35,343 bases of DNA from Rubrobacteraceae bacterium (GCA_030447045.1 JAUJMB010000001.1:1-35343), one strand, 5' to 3'. Positions 23,860 through 31,165 are shown, counted from the stretch's first letter. Notes: generated from the sequence alone by a model not told the origin. Numbers and translations: made by a program.

Positions 23860-24096
23860 ATGCCCGACGTGGCGTTTGTGGTGAAGGACGTCTCTGGTGC
23901 TGAGGACGCCGAGCGGCTGGAGCGCGCCCTCACGCGCCTGGGCTTCGTGAACCTCGTCAACGTGGACGGGGAGAAGGGCCTGGTAGCCGTCTCCTACAGC
24001 GGCGGCGAGGCCGAGCGGGAGAGGATCGAGGGCGCCATAGCGGAGGCCGGCCACGACGTCGAGCCCTCCCCGGGCGCGGACCCTTCGGTTGACTGA
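23860..24096 (+). CDS. HMA-fold small protein lacking the metal-binding CxxC
   Basis: This 78-residue protein follows the heavy-metal-associated domain pattern (V-V-DVSG-ED-ERLERAL-RLGFV-LVNVD-EKGLVAVSYSG-ERERIEGAIAEAGHDV) over nearly its whole length. The loop that holds CxxC in copper chaperones reads SGAEDAERL, with no cysteine in the protein, so it cannot bind metal in the classical way. The ATG follows GGAGG by 4 bases. The next gene overlaps it by 8 bases, so the pair is translationally linked. Function is unknown; a protein-interaction role is possible. Confidence 0.7.
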   Translation: MPDVAFVVKDVSGAEDAERLERALTRLGFVNLVNVDGEKGLVAVSYSGGEAERERIEGAIAEAGHDVEPSPGADPSVD

Positions 24097-24550
24097 CCCC
24101 GCGCCTGAGGCAAGCCTCTCCGTGGGCGACGCCGCGCGGCTGCTGGGCATCCCGGAGCCGGAGGCGCGCGCGCTCGCGGACGAAGGGGGCAGGGTACCGC
24201 TGGCGGCCGTCCGGGACCGCATCGGCGGGACCGCCGCGGCACTAGAGCTCGCGCACGCGCTCGCCAAAGCGCTCGCCGAGGCCAGGGAGGAGGTCGGCAG
24301 GCTCTCGGGTGGGCTGAAGGAGGTACGTGCCTCCAACGCGCGGCTCCAGAGGGAGGCCAGGGAGGCGACCGCCGAGCGGCGCCGGCTAACAGATGAGGTG
24401 CTGGAGCTCAGGGCGGCGGCAGAGGAGCGGCTGATGCTCATGGAGCGCGTCGAGCACATAGCCAGGGTGGAGCAGGATCTCGAGGAGAGCGCCTCGGAGT
24501 TGGACCGCCTCAGGAACAGGAGGCTCCTCGCCCGGCTGCTGAACCGGTAG
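24089..24550 (+). CDS. HTH-domain protein with long coiled coil
   Basis: This 153-residue protein begins with a MerR/excisionase-like helix-turn-helix (LSVGDAARLLGIPEPEARALADEGGRVPLAAVRDRI, about 10-45). A charged heptad-rich segment of about 90 residues follows (EEVGRLSGGLKEVRASNARLQREAREATAERRRLTDEV), a probable coiled coil. It ends in a basic RNRRLLARLLNR. The TTG start overlaps the HMA-like gene by 8 bases; GTG 24122 is an alternative. It may be a DNA-binding or scaffolding partner of the upstream protein. No known family is assigned with confidence. Confidence 0.65.
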   Translation: MTDPAPEASLSVGDAARLLGIPEPEARALADEGGRVPLAAVRDRIGGTAAALELAHALAKALAEAREEVGRLSGGLKEVRASNARLQREAREATAERRRLTDEVLELRAAAEERLMLMERVEHIARVEQDLEESASELDRLRNRRLLARLLNR

Positions 24551-24562
24551 GGAGGCCTACCG
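24545..24562. terminator. hairpin between convergent genes
   Basis: A perfect 7-bp stem CGGTAGG/CCTACCG with loop GAGG contains the TAG of the HTH gene and faces the convergent terC gene 35 bases away. There is no T tract. Confidence 0.45.
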
Positions 24563-24597
24563 CGCGGTCGCTGCCGCGGTGCTGCTATGCGCGGTTG

Positions 24598-25290
24598 CTA
24601 CGTTGCGGTGCCGCTCGCGCGGCGGCTCCACAGCCAGGCTATGGCGGTAAAGACGAGCGCGGAGACCACCCCGATGATCCACTCGATGCTCGCGAGGGGC
24701 TCCAGGTAGTCGTGCAGGAAGACGTCAGAGAAGAACATCTCTATCGCCAGGTACACGAGCAGGCCGGCCCCGAGGTAGACCAGGAAGGGGAAGCGGTTCA
24801 GGAGCGACGTCAGGAGGGCCGCGCCGAAGACGACCAGCGGGATCGTGGTGGCGAGCCCGATCACGATCAGGGAGCGGCTCACCTCGCCATCTATCCTGGC
24901 GGCCTGCACCAGCGCGATTACGTTATCCAGAGACATCACCGCGTCGGCGATGATGATGATCCTGATGGCGTCCCAGGCGCTCTGCCCGGCCTCGATCTTG
25001 TCTTCCTCGGGCTCGGAGTCGTGGATCAGCTTCCAGGCGATCCAGATAAGGAGCAGCCCGCCCACGACCTGAAGGAACGGTATCTTGATGAGGAAGGTGA
25101 TCATGGCGGCGAAGACGAGCCTCAGGATCACGGCGCCGGCCGCGCCCCAGACGATCGCGCGGCGGCGGTTGGCGCCTTCGAGGCTGCGGGCCGCCATCGC
25201 GATGACCACGGCGTTGTCGCCCGAAAGGATCAGGTTTACAACCAGCACGCCGACGAGGCGGCTGAGCCACTCTGCGGTTATAAAGTCCAT
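24598..25290 (-). CDS. TerC/YjbE-family integral membrane protein
   Basis: This 230-residue protein has about seven membrane helices and the paired acidic motifs of the TerC family, LSGDNAVVI (GDN at 24-26) and MSLDNVIAL (LDN at 121-123). Members of the YjbE-like group export Mn2+ or load metals into exported enzymes. Substrate here is inferred from family only. It follows a Na+/Ca2+-exchanger-like gene by 84 bases on the same strand, and those bases can fold into hairpins that cover the weak ribosome site. A cation homeostasis role for the pair is likely. Confidence 0.9.
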   Translation of the reverse strand: MDFITAEWLSRLVGVLVVNLILSGDNAVVIAMAARSLEGANRRRAIVWGAAGAVILRLVFAAMITFLIKIPFLQVVGGLLLIWIAWKLIHDSEPEEDKIEAGQSAWDAIRIIIIADAVMSLDNVIALVQAARIDGEVSRSLIVIGLATTIPLVVFGAALLTSLLNRFPFLVYLGAGLLVYLAIEMFFSDVFLHDYLEPLASIEWIIGVVSALVFTAIAWLWSRRASGTAT

Positions 25291-25292
25291 CT

Positions 25293-25347
25293 AACCTGGC
25301 TTCCCCTTAGCCTCCGACCTCTACAGAGATCGCTATCTTACCAGGTT
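25293..25347 (-). promoter_or_regulatory. structured 5' leader of the terC-like gene
   Basis: On the minus strand AACCTGG (25347-25341) pairs with CCAGGTT (25299-25293), which includes the AGG closest to the start codon. Between them lies GATCTCT-GT-AGAGGTC, whose pairing needs a G-U that exists only in minus-strand RNA. GGCT-AAGGGGA-AGCC competes with the outer stem for two bases. It does not match the yybP-ykoY manganese riboswitch core that I know. Confidence 0.4.
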
Positions 25348-25374
25348 GCCGGGACGACGCCGCGTGGCGCGCCC

Positions 25375-26394
25375 CTAGCCGCGCACCAGGTAGACGACGG
25401 CAGCCACCACGAACACGATGTAGAGCGACCCGGCGCCCAGCATGACGGAGGCCTTGAGCGGGGCCTTGCGCAGCAGGAACCCGAGAAAGACCAGGCCGGA
25501 GAGGACGGCGAGCACGGCGGCCAGGGCGCTCAGGAAGTCGAGCTGCCAGGGCGTAAAGAGTATCCCGACGGAGACCGGGATGGTGCTCTGGAAGACCATC
25601 GCCCCGGTTATGTTCCCCACGGCCAGGGTGTCCTTGTTGTCCCTGAGCCAGATGATCGAGTTGAACTTCTCGGGCAGCTCGGTCGCCAGCGGGGCCAGGA
25701 CCAGGGCGATAAGGCCCGCCGGTATGCCGATGGCCTCGGAGAGGTGCTCCACGCCGTCCACGAAAAAGTGGGCCCCGAAGCCCATCACCGCGATCGTGCC
25801 GACGAGCTGCGCGGCCACGGCCCACGTCGGCGCCGGGGAACTGCCGGGCCAGAGCGTGAGGTGCGAGGGGGGGTCCCCCTCGGCCTCTCCCCCCTGCCTC
25901 ACGGTCCGCACCACGTAGACGACGTACGCGACGAGCAGCAGCACGGCGACGACGATCTTCAGGATGAGGGGCAGGGGCAATAGCCCGGCCGCGGCGGCGA
26001 TCCCGAAGCAGGGCAGAAAGAACGCGAGGTCCGGGATCGCGGTCTCCCGGTCGGTCACGATCTCGGAGCCCGTCCTCCGCCGCCGCCTGTAGCCCAGCCC
26101 CGCCAGGCCGACGATAAACAGCGCGAGCGTCGCCAGCAGAAACGGGGCGCCCAGGATCGCGCCGATGCCGATCTCCCCGGCAGCCTCCCCCCCGGTGCCG
26201 ACGATCACGGCCCCCAGGATGGCGACTATCGGGATCATGGTCTCGGGCAGCGCGGTCCCCACCGCGGCCAGGAGGCTCCCGACCGCCCCTGCCCCCAGGT
26301 TCAGACGGTCTCCCATGATCTCGACCGCGTTGGTGAACAGTATCGCCGCGCCGAGTATCGCGGCCAGGGAGAGCACCAACTCGATTACCGTCAT
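25375..26394 (-). CDS. sodium/calcium exchanger-family (CaCA) antiporter
   Basis: This 339-residue protein has about ten membrane helices and two alpha repeats: GSLLAAVGTALPETMIPIVAI (about 39-59) and APLATELPEKFNSIIW in the second half. Both carry the acidic residue that binds the cation. A basic loop GYRRRRRTGSE splits the first half. The family exchanges Ca2+ or other cations for Na+ or H+ across the membrane. The repeats deviate from the canonical GTSxPE, so ion choice is open. The ATG follows AAGAAGG. It precedes the terC-like gene and diverges from larB. Confidence 0.88.
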   Translation of the reverse strand: MTVIELVLSLAAILGAAILFTNAVEIMGDRLNLGAGAVGSLLAAVGTALPETMIPIVAILGAVIVGTGGEAAGEIGIGAILGAPFLLATLALFIVGLAGLGYRRRRRTGSEIVTDRETAIPDLAFFLPCFGIAAAAGLLPLPLILKIVVAVLLLVAYVVYVVRTVRQGGEAEGDPPSHLTLWPGSSPAPTWAVAAQLVGTIAVMGFGAHFFVDGVEHLSEAIGIPAGLIALVLAPLATELPEKFNSIIWLRDNKDTLAVGNITGAMVFQSTIPVSVGILFTPWQLDFLSALAAVLAVLSGLVFLGFLLRKAPLKASVMLGAGSLYIVFVVAAVVYLVRG

Positions 26395-26475
26395 GAGCCT
26401 TCTTTCGACCGTATGGAACAGGGACGTGCTAGATTCTTACCCGCTGGAGACCCTACTACACCCGGCCCGGAGGAC

Positions 26476-27249
26476 ATGGAAGAACTCGAGAAGACCCTGG
26501 CCGCCGTCGCGAGCGGCGACCTCTCCCCCGCGGAGGCCGCCGGACGGCTGAAGATGGGCGAGACCCGCTACCTGGACGGCTTCGCCGCCCTCGACCTCGG
26601 CCGCGCCGAACGCAAGGGCGTCCCCGAGGTCGTCTACGCCCGCGCCAAGAGCCCCGAGCAGGTCGCGAAGATCTGCGCCGCCATCCTCCGGTCTGCGCCG
26701 CGCGTGATCCTGAGCGCCCCGAACCCCGAGCACGAGGAGGCGGTCCGTCGCGCCCTGCCCGAGACGCCCGTCCGCCGGGCCGGGCGCTCCCTCGTGCTCG
26801 GCGACGGCGAGCCCGCGCCCACCGGCGGGCGGATCGGGGCGCTTAGCGCCGGCACCTCGGACCTCCCGATCCTGGAGGAGGCCCTTGCCGTGGCCCGCGA
26901 GATGGGTGTGGAGGCCCTCGCGTTCCACGACGTGGGGGTCGCGGGCATCCACCGCCTCTCGGGTCCCCTCCAGAGGCTACGGGACTTCGACCCCGACTGC
27001 CTGATCGTGGCCGCCGGGATGGAGGGCGCGCTGCCGAGCGTGGTCTCGGGCCTCGTCTCGGCGCCGGTCATCGGGCTGCCGACCTCCACCGGCTACGGCC
27101 TCGGCGGCGACGGGACGGCCGCCATCCTCGGGATGCTCCAGACGTGCTCCCCGGGCCTCACGGTCGTGAACGTGGACAACGGCGTCGGCGCCGGCGCCAC
27201 CGCGGCCCTCATCGCCAACCGGGCCGCCGCCTCCCGCCCACCCGCCTAG
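26476..27249 (+). CDS. larB: nickel-pincer cofactor biosynthesis protein LarB
   Basis: This 257-residue LarB carboxylates and hydrolyses nicotinic acid adenine dinucleotide, the first step toward the nickel-pincer nucleotide of LarA. Its second half is the PurE-like domain: AGTSDLPILEEA, FHDVGVAGIHRL, AAGMEGALPSVVSGLV, IGLPTSTGYG and VDNGVGAGATAAL. I chose ATG 26476 because family members begin at this point, although GGAGG lies only 2 bases away. The ATG at 26413 adds 21 atypical residues. LarA-like is at 3262; LarC and LarE would be expected elsewhere. Confidence 0.92.
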   Translation: MEELEKTLAAVASGDLSPAEAAGRLKMGETRYLDGFAALDLGRAERKGVPEVVYARAKSPEQVAKICAAILRSAPRVILSAPNPEHEEAVRRALPETPVRRAGRSLVLGDGEPAPTGGRIGALSAGTSDLPILEEALAVAREMGVEALAFHDVGVAGIHRLSGPLQRLRDFDPDCLIVAAGMEGALPSVVSGLVSAPVIGLPTSTGYGLGGDGTAAILGMLQTCSPGLTVVNVDNGVGAGATAALIANRAAASRPPA

Positions 27250-27257
27250 AGAGAGAC

Positions 27258-27797
27258 ATGCGCGTCTTCGTCGCCGTCTTTCCGCCCCCGCCCGTCCAGG
27301 GGGCCCTCATCGAGGCCGCCCGCGCCCTCCCCGCGGACGCCTTCCGGCTAACCGCGCCCGAACGCGTCCACCTCACCCTGAAGTTCCTCGGCGAGGTGCC
27401 GCCGGAAGGCCTCCCCCGCGTGGCCGCGGCGCTCGAACGGGCGGCCCGGCAAGGTGAGCCTTTCGACGCGACCGTCTCGGGCTTCGGCGCGTTCCCCTCC
27501 ACCAGACGCGCCAGGATCCTGTGGGCCGGCATCGGGGCGGGGGCGGAGGGGTTTTGCGCCCTCTCCCGCGCCGTCGAGGATCTCCTGGAGCCGGAGGGCT
27601 TCGCCCGGGAGGACAAGCCATTCGTGCCGCATCTGACCCTTGGACGTGCGCGCCGTCCGGTCCCACTCGAACTTGGCGGCGCGGACATCCCGGACCTCGG
27701 CTTCGCCGTCGGCGCGTTGGATCTGGTCGAGAGCAGGCAAGACGGATCGGGGGTAACGTACTCGGTGCTGGCGAGGTGCCCTCTGGGGCGCCCCTAG
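27258..27797 (+). CDS. thpR: RNA 2',3'-cyclic phosphodiesterase / 2'-5' RNA ligase family
   Basis: This 179-residue 2H phosphoesterase has the two HxTx motifs, H38 (RVHLTLKFLG) and H125 (PFVPHLTLGRAR), that define ThpR/LigT. The enzyme hydrolyses 2',3'-cyclic phosphates on RNA and can ligate 2'-5' ends. FVAVFPPPPVQGAL at the start matches the family (FvAi.lp). It begins 8 bases after the larB stop and is likely cotranscribed, though no functional link is known. Confidence 0.92.
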   Translation: MRVFVAVFPPPPVQGALIEAARALPADAFRLTAPERVHLTLKFLGEVPPEGLPRVAAALERAARQGEPFDATVSGFGAFPSTRRARILWAGIGAGAEGFCALSRAVEDLLEPEGFAREDKPFVPHLTLGRARRPVPLELGGADIPDLGFAVGALDLVESRQDGSGVTYSVLARCPLGRP

Positions 27798-27827
27798 CCG
27801 GCGTCTATCGGCGGAAGAGCCAGGCGG

Positions 27828-27920
27828 CTAGAAAGCCGAGATCAAGGGCCCGACCGACATGATGATGAACAGCAGGATCAAGATCATGACGACCACGGCT
27901 ATAAAGTTGTTTCCGCTCAT
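27828..27920 (-). CDS. possible 30-residue single-pass membrane peptide
   Basis: An ATG-started frame of 30 codons ending in TAG encodes MSGNNFIAVVVMILILLFIIMSVGPLISAF. It is a short polar start and one long membrane helix, with no charged residue. It lies alone in a 200-base intergenic region between convergent thpR and the hypothetical gene at 27999. Its ribosome site is weak (AGAGAG). The hydrophobic run is hard to explain by chance in GC-rich DNA, but no family is recognised. Confidence 0.45.
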   Translation of the reverse strand: MSGNNFIAVVVMILILLFIIMSVGPLISAF

Positions 27921-27978
27921 GGGCTCGGGCTCTCTAAGGGTCTGTTTACCACCGGCGGGCCAATTCTAGCGGCTCGGC

Positions 27979-28000
27979 GACGGCCCTGCACGCGGCCGTC
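27979..28000 (-). terminator. hairpin at the end of the hypothetical gene
   Basis: A perfect 7-bp stem GACGGCC/GGCCGTC with an 8-base loop overlaps the TGA of the minus-strand gene ending at 27999. No T tract follows. Confidence 0.4.
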
Positions 28001-28562
28001 AACCAACGGCCCTGAGCTCGTTGGCGTAGAAGACCCGGCGGCCCGGCGCGGGCTCCCCTTCCCCGGCGAGCTTCTCGCGGAAGGCGTGGAACTCTTCGAC
28101 CTTCTCGGCTATGAGCCGCACGACGGGATCGGGGTCCGAGCGCAACTCCAGGATCGTCTCCAGCGCCGCCGCGACGTCGACCTGCTCTACGCTTCCTGCC
28201 TGCCGAGGCTCCTTGTAGAAGATGCGGCAGCGGTAAGACCCGGCCTCGACGTCGTGGACCACCAGGATCATCTCGGGCCTCGTCGTCGCCACCCGGGGCA
28301 CGTTCTCTAGCTCGTACATTATCCTCCGTCGCCGGTAGACTTCCCGCTGCGCCTCTTGCCAGGCTATCCCCGTAAACCCGTCACCCTTATCCAGAGAGTA
28401 AACCTTGTCCCTGGCCTCCTCGGCCCGCCGGACCCACCCCGAGATGCCGTCCCCGTCCAGGCTCTCCCCGCAGACCGGGCACCTGTAGCTGGACCCCGTC
28501 GCGGCCCTCAAGCCTTCCGGATGCAGGCAATTTTTGGCCCATTCCACCATGTAGGGGACCAT
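27999..28562 (-). CDS. hypothetical protein with possible N-terminal zinc site
   Basis: This 187-residue protein belongs to no family I recognise. Near the N-terminus NCLHPEGL and YRCPVCGESLDG give C12, H14, C28 and C31, a possible zinc-binding set. The middle is charged and helical (RRAEEARDKVYSLDKG). A mixed beta segment follows (RPEMILVVHDVEAGSYRCRIFYKEP), and the C-terminal part resembles a helical bundle (VDVAAALETILELRSDPDPVVRLIAEKVEEF). The ATG at 28562 has only a weak site; ATG 28550 is possible. It is cytoplasmic by composition. Confidence 0.65.
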   Translation of the reverse strand: MVPYMVEWAKNCLHPEGLRAATGSSYRCPVCGESLDGDGISGWVRRAEEARDKVYSLDKGDGFTGIAWQEAQREVYRRRRIMYELENVPRVATTRPEMILVVHDVEAGSYRCRIFYKEPRQAGSVEQVDVAAALETILELRSDPDPVVRLIAEKVEEFHAFREKLAGEGEPAPGRRVFYANELRAVG

Positions 28563-28792
28563 TGTACTCTTTTCCTCACCCCCGCGGCGCCCGCCGGTAG
28601 CCGGGGAACATCCTCTACCTGTACTCCAGCTTTAACTCGGCACGCACCGGTCACCCCCACGCGAAGGAGGGTGCCGGGCCGCCATCCGGGACGGGCCGTG
28701 GACGGCATGCGCAGGCGTGGTGGGGACTTCTCAGGAGATTCGGTGGGCCGGTTTCGGGGGCCGCGGGGTGGCGGTTCTGGTATGTTCCGCGT
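28563..28792. other. intergenic region between divergent genes
   Basis: These 230 bases lie between the divergent hypothetical gene and the diacylglycerol-kinase-family gene. I see no ORF with a ribosome site. The only recognisable element is the TATGTT hexamer next to the plus-strand start. Confidence 0.4.
28781..28786 (+). promoter_or_regulatory. -10 element for leaderless mRNA of the lipid kinase
   Basis: TATGTT fits the TAnnnT -10 pattern and ends 6 bases before the GTG start at 28793, which has no ribosome site. This spacing puts the transcription start at the start codon. A -35 is not evident. Confidence 0.4.
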
Positions 28793-29683
28793 GTGTTGTA
28801 CGGAGGGCATGAGGCGCACCTGGTGCTCAACCCGGCCGCGAACGGGGGTCGGTCGGGGCGGCGGCGCGCGTGGATCTCGGAGATCCTGGAGGCGGCCGGC
28901 GTGCGGCCCGTCTGGCACGTCACGCGGGGGACCGGGGACGCCTACAGGATAGTCCGCGGGTTGCCGGACGGGGCGACGGCGGTGGCCGTGGGCGGGGACG
29001 GGACGGTCCACGAGGTCGCGGCGGCGTGCGCCGGGACCGGGAGGGTCATGGGGATCCTGCCCGCCGGGACCGGCAACGACTACGCGAAGGCGCTCGGGAT
29101 CGGGGGCGACCTCCGGCGGGCGCTCGGGGTGCTCGTGGAAGGCAGGGTGCGCGCGGTAGACACCGGCGAGGTCAACGGCGTCCCCTTCAACAACGGGCTT
29201 GGCATCGGCTTCGACGCCGAGGTGGCCGAGGGCGTCGCGGAGGCCCCCCCGTACCTGGGCGGCCCCGGGAGGTACGTGTGGAGCGTGGGGCGCCTGCTCT
29301 GGGGCTTCCGGTGCCACGCGGCCGCCCTTAGGCTCGACGGGGAGGCCGTTATCGAGGCGAAGACCATACTCGTGGCGGTGGCGCTCGGCACCACCTACGG
29401 CTCGATGTTCCGGCTGGCGCCCGGCGCGGTGCTCGACGACGGGCTCTTCGAGGTGGTGTGGTCCGAGGAGGTGAACAGGGCGGAGGTGTTGCGGCTCATC
29501 CCGTCGGCGCTCTGGGGGACGCTCACCGCCCAGAAGAAGGTGCACCTGGCCAGGGCGCGGGAGGTCGAGGTGGAGCTCTCCGAGCCCGTCCCGGCGCACG
29601 TGGACGGGGAGATGCTCTCCCCCACCAGGGAGTTCCGGGCGCGCGTGCTGCCGGGGGCCCTGCGCGTCATTGGGCCGAACTGA
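28793..29683 (+). CDS. diacylglycerol kinase / sphingosine kinase family lipid kinase
   Basis: This 296-residue protein has the DAGK catalytic pattern HLVLNPAANGG (9-19), VAVGGDGTVHEV (64-75) and ILPAGTGNDYAKAL (88-101). The C-terminal beta-sandwich includes VLDDGLFEVVW and AHVDGEM. Family members (DgkB, LcbK) phosphorylate diacylglycerol or related lipids at the membrane using ATP; some act in glycolipid synthesis. The GTG start is the likely one, with an apparent leaderless promoter. It is followed 34 bases later by a small membrane protein. Confidence 0.9.
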   Translation: MLYGGHEAHLVLNPAANGGRSGRRRAWISEILEAAGVRPVWHVTRGTGDAYRIVRGLPDGATAVAVGGDGTVHEVAAACAGTGRVMGILPAGTGNDYAKALGIGGDLRRALGVLVEGRVRAVDTGEVNGVPFNNGLGIGFDAEVAEGVAEAPPYLGGPGRYVWSVGRLLWGFRCHAAALRLDGEAVIEAKTILVAVALGTTYGSMFRLAPGAVLDDGLFEVVWSEEVNRAEVLRLIPSALWGTLTAQKKVHLARAREVEVELSEPVPAHVDGEMLSPTREFRARVLPGALRVIGPN

Positions 29684-29717
29684 GGTGCGTCAAGAGCCAA
29701 GGAAGGTGAGGTAGATC

Positions 29718-30017
29718 ATGGGCCGACCAGGTGCCCGCGAGGTCCTGCTGCTGGCCGTCGTCCTCGCGGCGGTCGTCTTCGTGCTCTCCACCACGGTGCC
29801 CGGGCCCGGGGCGCTGTTGATGTTCCTCCTGCCGCCGGCGGCGCTGTTCATCGTTCTGTGCTTCGTGGTGAGGTGGGCCGTGGCGGCGGGGATCCGGGAC
29901 GCGGGCGGGGGTACCGGCGGGCGGACGGCGCGGGAGACCCTGGACGCGCGGTACGCCGGTGGCGGGATCGGACCCGAAGACTACGAGCGGAGGCGGGCGC
30001 GCCTCGAAACCCCGTAG
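29718..30017 (+). CDS. two-helix membrane protein with SHOCT motif
   Basis: This 99-residue protein has two membrane helices (VLLLAVVLAAVVFVL and LLMFLLPPAALFIVLCFVV). A glycine-rich linker follows, then a C-terminal SHOCT-like motif (RETLDARYAGGGIGPEDYERRRARLE). SHOCT segments are short domains often found in oligomerising membrane proteins of actinobacteria. The ATG is preceded by GGAAGGTGAGG. It lies 34 bases after the lipid kinase gene and may be cotranscribed. No biochemical role is known. Confidence 0.7.
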   Translation: MGRPGAREVLLLAVVLAAVVFVLSTTVPGPGALLMFLLPPAALFIVLCFVVRWAVAAGIRDAGGGTGGRTARETLDARYAGGGIGPEDYERRRARLETP

Positions 30018-30142
30018 CCGCCGGCGCGTATAACCCTTCGGGCGCCGTAGAGGCGGCGTGCCTGTGGTAAAAAGCCTCCTTACGGCCCTCGGGGCGGGGG
30101 TGTGGTCCAGGCGGCGTATCGTAGAGGTTCGGAGAAGAAGAG

Positions 30143-30991
30143 ATGAGAGCGTTCGTGTTTCCGGGACAAGGCGGCGGGGTTGCGGAGCCGGCGGCGGAGC
30201 TTCTGCCGGAGATCCGGCGCGTCGTCGGCGAGCGCATCCCGGACCAGGTCAAGATGTTCGCCCGCGCGGCGTGGGACGCCGACGAGAGCCGCAACCTGGA
30301 GGTGCGCCCCGACGTGGTGGCCGGGCACTCGCTGGGCGAGTACGGCGCGGCCTACGCGGCCGGCTGCTTCGACTTCGAGACCGGCCTCTGGCTCGTCGCC
30401 GAGAGGGACCGCTTTCTGGCCGAGGCCGCCGAGGAGACGCCTGGCGGGATGGTCGCCATCCTGAAGGCCGACCCCAGAGAGGTGGAGGAGGTCCTCGGCG
30501 AGTCCGAGGGCTCCGTGGTCGCCAACTACAACTCCCCCCGCCAGACCGTCATCTCCGGCCTGCGCGGCGCCCTGGGTGATGCGGTATCGAGGATTCGGGG
30601 GCGCAAGATCCCGCTGAACGTCGCCTTCGCCGCCCACTCGCCCTACGTCGCCGCCGCCGCCGAGAAGATGCGCGGGACGCTGGACGCCGTGGAGTTCAGG
30701 ACGCCCACGGTCCCCATCGTCAGCGCCATAGACGGCAGCGTCCACACCACCGCCGAGGCCGCCCGCGACGCCCTCAAAAACCAGATGGTCGCCCCCGTGC
30801 GCTGGGTCAAGGTGGTCGAGACCCTGGCGAAGATGCGCGTGGAAGAGTGGGTCGAGCTCGGCGGCGGCGGCGTCCTGACCAGGATGCTCAAGGACTTCGA
30901 GCTCCCGTCGCTCAAGGGAATCACGTTCGAGGACCTGCGCGCCCGTCTCCCTCAGCAAGCCCAGAACCTGTTGCGCAAGGAAGGCGAGTAG
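30143..30991 (+). CDS. FabD-like malonyl/acyl-CoA:ACP transacylase, short form
   Basis: This 282-residue acyltransferase has FVFPGQG (4-10), nucleophile S63 in GHSLGEYG, R88 at the carboxylate-binding position (AERDRFLAEA) and H165 (AFAAHSP). The C-terminal part resembles FabD (QMVAPVRWVKVVETL). The segment between GQG and GHSLG is about 50 residues instead of about 80, so the N-terminal helices are shortened. It stands alone with no other fatty acid genes, so it may serve a specialised pathway. The stop TAG is embedded in a heptamer repeat. Confidence 0.85.
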   Translation: MRAFVFPGQGGGVAEPAAELLPEIRRVVGERIPDQVKMFARAAWDADESRNLEVRPDVVAGHSLGEYGAAYAAGCFDFETGLWLVAERDRFLAEAAEETPGGMVAILKADPREVEEVLGESEGSVVANYNSPRQTVISGLRGALGDAVSRIRGRKIPLNVAFAAHSPYVAAAAEKMRGTLDAVEFRTPTVPIVSAIDGSVHTTAEAARDALKNQMVAPVRWVKVVETLAKMRVEEWVELGGGGVLTRMLKDFELPSLKGITFEDLRARLPQQAQNLLRKEGE

Positions 30992-31015
30992 GTTCTAGGC
31001 ACCAGGTTTCGGGGC
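30988..31015. repeat. heptamer repeat element at the fabD-like stop
   Basis: Four consecutive 7-base units, GTAGGTT, CTAGGCA, CCAGGTT, TCGGGGC, begin with the bases of the TAG stop. They match the complement of 31193-31166 at 21 of 28 positions, so the two arms form an inverted repeat around the intergenic region. Confidence 0.65.
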
Positions 31016-31079
31016 TCCGCCGACGCATTGCCGCGCGTAACGCGCCCCATCCGTACCGGCGGAATCCTGGCGCAGCGGA

Positions 31080-31129
31080 CGGGTTCGAAACCCGCCCCTA
31101 CGGGTGGCGGCGAACAGGCGCCTACGGGT
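31080..31129. repeat. hairpin and direct repeat in the fabD/rnfC-like intergenic region
   Basis: CGGGTTCGAAACCCG (31080-31094) forms a 6-bp stem with a CGA loop. Downstream, CCTACGGGT occurs at 31097-31105 and again at 31121-31129. The GGGTTCGAAACCC core recalls the palindrome at 6416-6429. Function is unknown. Confidence 0.4.
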
Positions 31130-31138
31130 TTGGGCACG

Positions 31139-31165
31139 AAAAAGGCCGGGGCTCGCGCCCCGGCC
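31139..31165 (-). terminator. intrinsic terminator of the rnfC-like gene
   Basis: A 9-bp GC stem GGCCGGGGC/GCCCCGGCC with loop TCGC is followed on the minus strand by TTTTT (complement of 31139-31143). It lies 24 bases past the stop codon, after the heptamer repeat. This is the clearest rho-independent terminator in the window. Confidence 0.85.

Noticed and set aside
25291..25374. yybP-ykoY manganese riboswitch upstream of terC-like gene
   Set aside because: The conserved core of that class was not found and the space is short. I report only an unclassified structured leader.
24595..25983. long plus-strand frame opposite terC-like and antiporter genes
   Set aside because: It is rich in Asp/His/Gly/Arg repeats expected from antisense of membrane-protein codons, and has no ribosome site.
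31075..31100. tRNA T-arm-like sequence GGGTTCGAAACCC
   Set aside because: The T-loop resemblance is good, but no acceptor, D or anticodon arms can be built around it. It is better explained as a repeat hairpin like the one at 6416-6429.
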